A DNA stretch of 10,356 bases, from the NCBI GenBank assembly GCA_016712985.1, contig JADJQA010000070.1, positions 1 through 10,356 of the forward strand, written 5' to 3'. Under the pieces are notes generated by a model. That model had not been told where the DNA came from. It saw only the letters and a program-made list of their open reading frames with translations, and ran no database searches. Source of the DNA: Sulfuritalea sp. GTDB taxonomy: Bacteria > Pseudomonadota > Gammaproteobacteria > Burkholderiales > Rhodocyclaceae. The position numbers were made by a program, and so were the translations under genes. Positions within the stretch are counted from its first letter, which is position 1; each line of letters starts with the position of its first letter. Of this stretch, positions 7,286 through 10,356 are shown in pieces.

Positions 7286-8708
7286 TTGACACTACAACAA
7301 TTCCTCCAGATCCTGCGGGTGCGCTACAAGCTCGCCCTGATCGTCTTCGTCATTGCCGCGGCGATCGGCACAACCGTCACGCTCCTCTTGCCCAAGGAGT
7401 ACCAGGCGACGACCTCGCTGGTGGTCGACGTCAAGGCCGACCCCATCGCCGGCATGCTGATGCCCAGCCTGGGCTCGCCGGGCCTACATGACAACACAGG
7501 CCGAAATCATTCAAAGCGACCGGGTGGCGACCAGGGCGGTGCAGTTGCTCCAGCTTGACCGCGCGCCGTTTGCCGTCGCGCGCTGGCGGGAGGAGACCGA
7601 GGGCAGGATTCCGATCGAGAACTACTGGGGCGACACGCTGAAAAGGAACCTGCAGGTGCAGCCGACGCGCGGCAGCAACATCATCACCCTGAGCTACCGG
7701 GCGCAGGACGCGAAGTTCACCGCCGCCGTGGTCAATGCCTTTGCCCAGGCCTACATCGGCGTTTCCATCGACCTGCAGGTGGAACCGGCCAGCCAGTATG
7801 CCGCCTGGTTCGACGACAGGCTCAAGTCGCTGCGCGCGGGGATGGAACGCGCGCAGGCGAAGCTCTCGGCCTTCCAACAGGAACAGGGCATTGTCGTCTC
7901 GGACGCACGCGCCGAGCAGGAAGCGCAGCGTCTCACTGCAATGGTCGGCCAGCTCGCCAGCGCCCAGGGCGAAAAGGTGGAAACCGTGGTTCGGCAAAGG
8001 AATACCGGAACCGAGCTCTCGCCCGACGTGCAGCAGAATCCGATTGTCCTGAGCCTCAAGGGCGAACTGGCGCGCGCCGAAACGCGCATGGGCGAGCTGG
8101 CCAGCACCGTTGGCAGCAATCACCCGCAACGCGTTCAGGTGCAAGCGCAGATCGACGGCATCAAGGGTCAGATCGCCAGCGAAATGCAGCGCATCTCGGG
8201 CGGTTCGGCCACGGCCGCACGCGTCTCGACCCAGCGCGAAGCGGAACTCAAGGCCATGATCGAAGCGCAGAAGAAGCAGGTACTGGCGCTGCGCGAGAAC
8301 CAGGACAAGCTCGCGGTGCTGCAGCGCGATGTCGAAAGCGCCCAGCGCTCCTATGACATTGTCGCCCAGCGCATGAGCCAGACGACGCTGGAAAGCCAGT
8401 CCAACCAGGCCAACGTGCGCGTGCTGAGTCCGGCGGTGGAACCGCTGACGCCTTCCGGCCCCAAGCTGCCGCGCAACATCTTGATGGCCGTCCTCGGCGG
8501 CGCGCTGCTCGCCGCCGGGCTGGCGATCGGGCTCGAGTATCTCGATCGCCGGGTGCGTGGCGCCGACGATCTGGTCACCCCCGAAGCGATTCCGCTGCTG
8601 CTGGTGCTGCGCTCCAGGCGGCCGGGCATCCCGCTCAAGGATCGCCTGCTGCGTATCGGCGACTTCTTCCGCAAGCGCAAGCGGCGTATGCAGACGGCGA
8701 CGCCATGA
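7286..8708 (+). CDS. epsF: EpsF-type chain-length determinant (Wzz/PCP family), frameshifted by one base
   Basis: Inner-membrane polysaccharide co-polymerase that helps set chain length and contacts the EpsE channel and EpsG ATPase. Correcting one extra C at 7483-7484 gives 473 residues. Upstream of it the protein reads to LMPSLGSPG in one frame; downstream it resumes as YMTTQAEIIQSDRV in another. As written, the first frame runs to 7558 and the second is open from an ATG at 7488. The start is TTG at 7286: it places TLQQFLQILRVRYKLAL at the N-terminus as the family expects, and no ATG or GTG fits. Transmembrane helices lie at about 17-36 (LALIVFVIAAAIGTTVTLLL) and 397-418 (NILMAVLGGALLAAGLAIGL), with a long coiled-coil periplasmic region (about 170-370) between them. 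The cytoplasmic tail is short and basic. The stop overlaps the epsG start (ATGA). Confidence 0.92.
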
Positions 8709-9604
8709 ACGCGCCCGCGATGCCAGTCGCCCCGCTCAAGACCCGCTCGCTTGGCGCCATCCTGGTCGATACCGGCAAACTGACGCTCGATGACGCGCAG
8801 CGCATTCTGCGAAGCCAGAAGGAGCACGGACTGCTCTTCGGCGAAGCCGCGATCGAGCTTGGCCTGGTCACCCGTCAGGACATGGAACGGGCCCTGGCCG
8901 ACCAGTATGACTACCCCTACCTGTTGCAAACCGGGAACGACGAGGTCGCCGCCGAACTGATCGCTGCCTACGAGCCATTCAGCCTCGAAGTCGAAGCGCT
9001 GCGGGTACTGCGCATCCAACTGATGCTGCGCTGGTTCACCGGCGAGGAAGGGCATCGCATACTGGCCATCGCCAGCCCCGCGCGCGGCGACGGCCGCAGC
9101 CATCTGGCGGCCAACCTGGCCGTGGTGTTCTCGCAGCTAGGCGAGCATACGCTGCTGATCGATGCCGACCTGCGCAATCCGCGCCAGCACCAACTGTTCA
9201 AGCTCGACAACCGGCAGGGCCTGTCCTCGATGCTGTCGGGCCGCGGCGAGCGCAGCATGATCCAGCGCATTCCTTCCTTCGTCGACCTTTCGGTGTTGAC
9301 CGCCGGCCCGCTTCCGCCCAACCCGCAGGAACTTCTCGGTCGGCCCTCGTTCGCCCGGCTGCTCGACGAGATGGTTCGCGAGTACGACGTAGTCATCGTC
9401 GATACTCCCGCCGCGGCGGACTACGCCGATGTGCAGATCATCGCAGTGCGGGCTGGCGGCGCCCTGCTGCTGGCGCGCAACAGCCGCACCCGCGTGGCGG
9501 AATTCCGCGACCTGTCGAAGACCCTCGGCGAGGCGGGAGTCGCGCTGGTCGGCTCCGTGCTCAACGATCCACTGCCTGTCAAGGAGGCCAGTCGAAAACC
9601 ATGA
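8705..9604 (+). CDS. epsG: EpsG-type chain-length determinant ATPase (BY-kinase-like) with MshEN-like N-terminus
   Basis: Cytoplasmic partner of EpsF, 299 residues, related to bacterial tyrosine kinases. The ATPase core shows a deviant P-loop (ASPARGDGRSHLAANLA, 123-139; Arg-Ser where Walker A has Lys-Ser/Thr), Walker A' LLIDADLRNP (150-159) and Walker B VVIVDTPA (229-236). The PPNPQELL stretch (204-211) is also typical of the family. The C-terminus has no tyrosine cluster, so autophosphorylation of the Wzc type is not expected. Residues 15-72 form two tandem G-rich helical motifs (LGAILVDTGKLTLDDAQ, then FGEAAIELGLVTRQDMERAL) ending QYDYPYL. They resemble the MshEN/GspE N-terminal domain of type II secretion ATPases, which in some proteins binds cyclic di-GMP. 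Both ends overlap neighbours by ATGA, indicating translational coupling with epsF and xrtB. Confidence 0.92.
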   Translation: MNAPAMPVAPLKTRSLGAILVDTGKLTLDDAQRILRSQKEHGLLFGEAAIELGLVTRQDMERALADQYDYPYLLQTGNDEVAAELIAAYEPFSLEVEALRVLRIQLMLRWFTGEEGHRILAIASPARGDGRSHLAANLAVVFSQLGEHTLLIDADLRNPRQHQLFKLDNRQGLSSMLSGRGERSMIQRIPSFVDLSVLTAGPLPPNPQELLGRPSFARLLDEMVREYDVVIVDTPAAADYADVQIIAVRAGGALLLARNSRTRVAEFRDLSKTLGEAGVALVGSVLNDPLPVKEASRKP

Positions 9605-10356
9605 AGACCCTGCCCTTCGCACCGTCCATCGATCCGCCCCTCGCCCAATGGCTGGTGGCCCTCGCGGGCTTCTCTGCGATGTACCTGCCAATCTACTGGT
9701 GGGCGTTCAACACCATCTGGCAAACCGATGAGCAAGCCCACGGCATGATCATATTGGTGGTGGTCTGCTGGCTGTTCTGGCAGCAGTCTCGGGTAATGCT
9801 CGCCGCCACGCCGCGGCCGGCGCCGATTCCCGGCGGCATGGCGTTCGCCGTCGGCCTGCTGATCTACTTTGTCGGCCGCGCCCTGAACATCTCCATCCTC
9901 GAGCTGTGTTCGCAGATTCCGGTGTTGCTTGGCGCCTTGCTTATCCTCGGCGGCTGGCCGGTGTTGCGCGCCGCCTGGTTTCCGCTGACGTACATCGTCT
10001 TCATGGTTCCTTGCCAGACCGTTGGTCGACGCCCTGACCGGGCCATTGAAGAACCGGATCTCGGTAATCGCCGAACCAGCACCTGGCCGCCGGCTATCCG
10101 ATTGCCCGCGAGGGCGTGAACCTCCCCGTAGGCCAGTACGAGTTGCTGGTGGCCGATGCCTGCTCGGGCCTGCATTCGATGGTCAGCCTTTCCGCGCTCG
10201 GCCTGCTGTTCATGTACATGCGCCAACGCCCAAGCCTGCGGCACAACGCCATCATGCTGGCCAGCATCCTGCCGATCGCCTTCGTGGCCAATATCGTGCG
10301 CGTCATGCTCCTCATACTGATCACCTATCACTTCGGCGACGCAGCGGGACAGGGCT
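9601..10356 (+). CDS. xrtB: Exosortase B (3' end outside window; frameshifted near 10010-10075)
   Basis: Multi-pass inner-membrane cysteine protease/transpeptidase-like enzyme that processes PEP-CTERM proteins. The ATG overlaps the epsG stop (ATGA). The first 137 residues are in one frame: LYLP-type helix AGFSAMYLPIYWWAFNTIW, the conserved TDEQAHGMI, and further helices to LTYIVFMVP. The match then moves to a second frame (LVDALTGPLKNRISVIAE, 10021-10073) and a third (QHLAAGYPIAREGVNLPVG, from 10076), which stays open to the window end. The third frame holds the catalytic Cys in VADACSGLHSM (codon 10161-10163) and the catalytic Arg in ANIVRVMLL (codon 10299-10301). The catalytic His, further C-terminal, is not reached. 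As written, translation stops at 10119. Sequence error is more likely than decay, since every conserved residue in range is kept. The PEP-CTERM gene in the same operon is its likely substrate. Confidence 0.9.

Overview
The window reads as a high-GC betaproteobacterial chromosome. The best guess is a Rhodocyclales or Nitrosomonadales relative. The evidence is a contiguous EpsD/E/F/G plus exosortase B set of the methanolan-locus type (established knowledge: these families concentrate in Betaproteobacteria making PEP-CTERM proteins and exopolysaccharide) next to a proteobacterial-type pyruvate, phosphate dikinase. The lineage is inferred from gene content; there is no rRNA or tRNA here.

Layout. 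(1) 1-2212, minus strand: most of ppdK, with its 3' end beyond the window and one clear frameshift near 1535. (2) 2213-4407: a scar region of broken pieces. It holds a divergent start resembling RimK (2439-2516), the N-terminal third of a dihydrolipoamide-dehydrogenase-like flavoprotein with an in-frame amber codon (2520-2873, minus), the last codons of an unknown gene upstream of it, the tail of a HigB-like toxin gene and a truncated higA antitoxin gene (2982-3227), a frameshifted IS4-family transposase lacking its N-terminus (3254-4119, minus), and two oppositely oriented short palindromic repeats (4121-4145, 4187-4211). (3) 4408-10356, plus strand: an exopolysaccharide/exosortase operon, epsD - PEP-CTERM cargo - epsE - epsF - epsG - xrtB, cut by the window end inside xrtB.

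How the eps genes fit together. EpsE (outer-membrane export), EpsF (inner-membrane Wzz-like chain-length protein) and EpsG (BY-kinase-like cytoplasmic ATPase) are the export and length-control machinery for a polysaccharide. EpsD is a periplasmic lipoprotein of the peptidyl-prolyl isomerase family. XrtB is the membrane transpeptidase-like enzyme that processes PEP-CTERM proteins. A PEP-CTERM protein lies between epsD and epsE, making it a natural candidate substrate. Its mature part has a single cysteine in a YCVD motif and, 55 residues on, a glutamine in a FQLALW motif. This is the arrangement of internal Cys-Gln thioester domains in Gram-positive surface adhesins, and is the most interesting observation here.

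Caution on quality. Genes that should be under selection carry small indels: ppdK near 1535 and near 357-378, epsF at 7483, xrtB at about 10010, 10019 and 10075. Most are one- or two-base changes in short runs, and the protein match resumes in another frame at once. Consensus sequencing errors explain this pattern better than independent decay of neighbouring genes, but raw reads are needed to decide. The scar region at 2439-4119 is different: its genes are missing large parts, so that decay is real.
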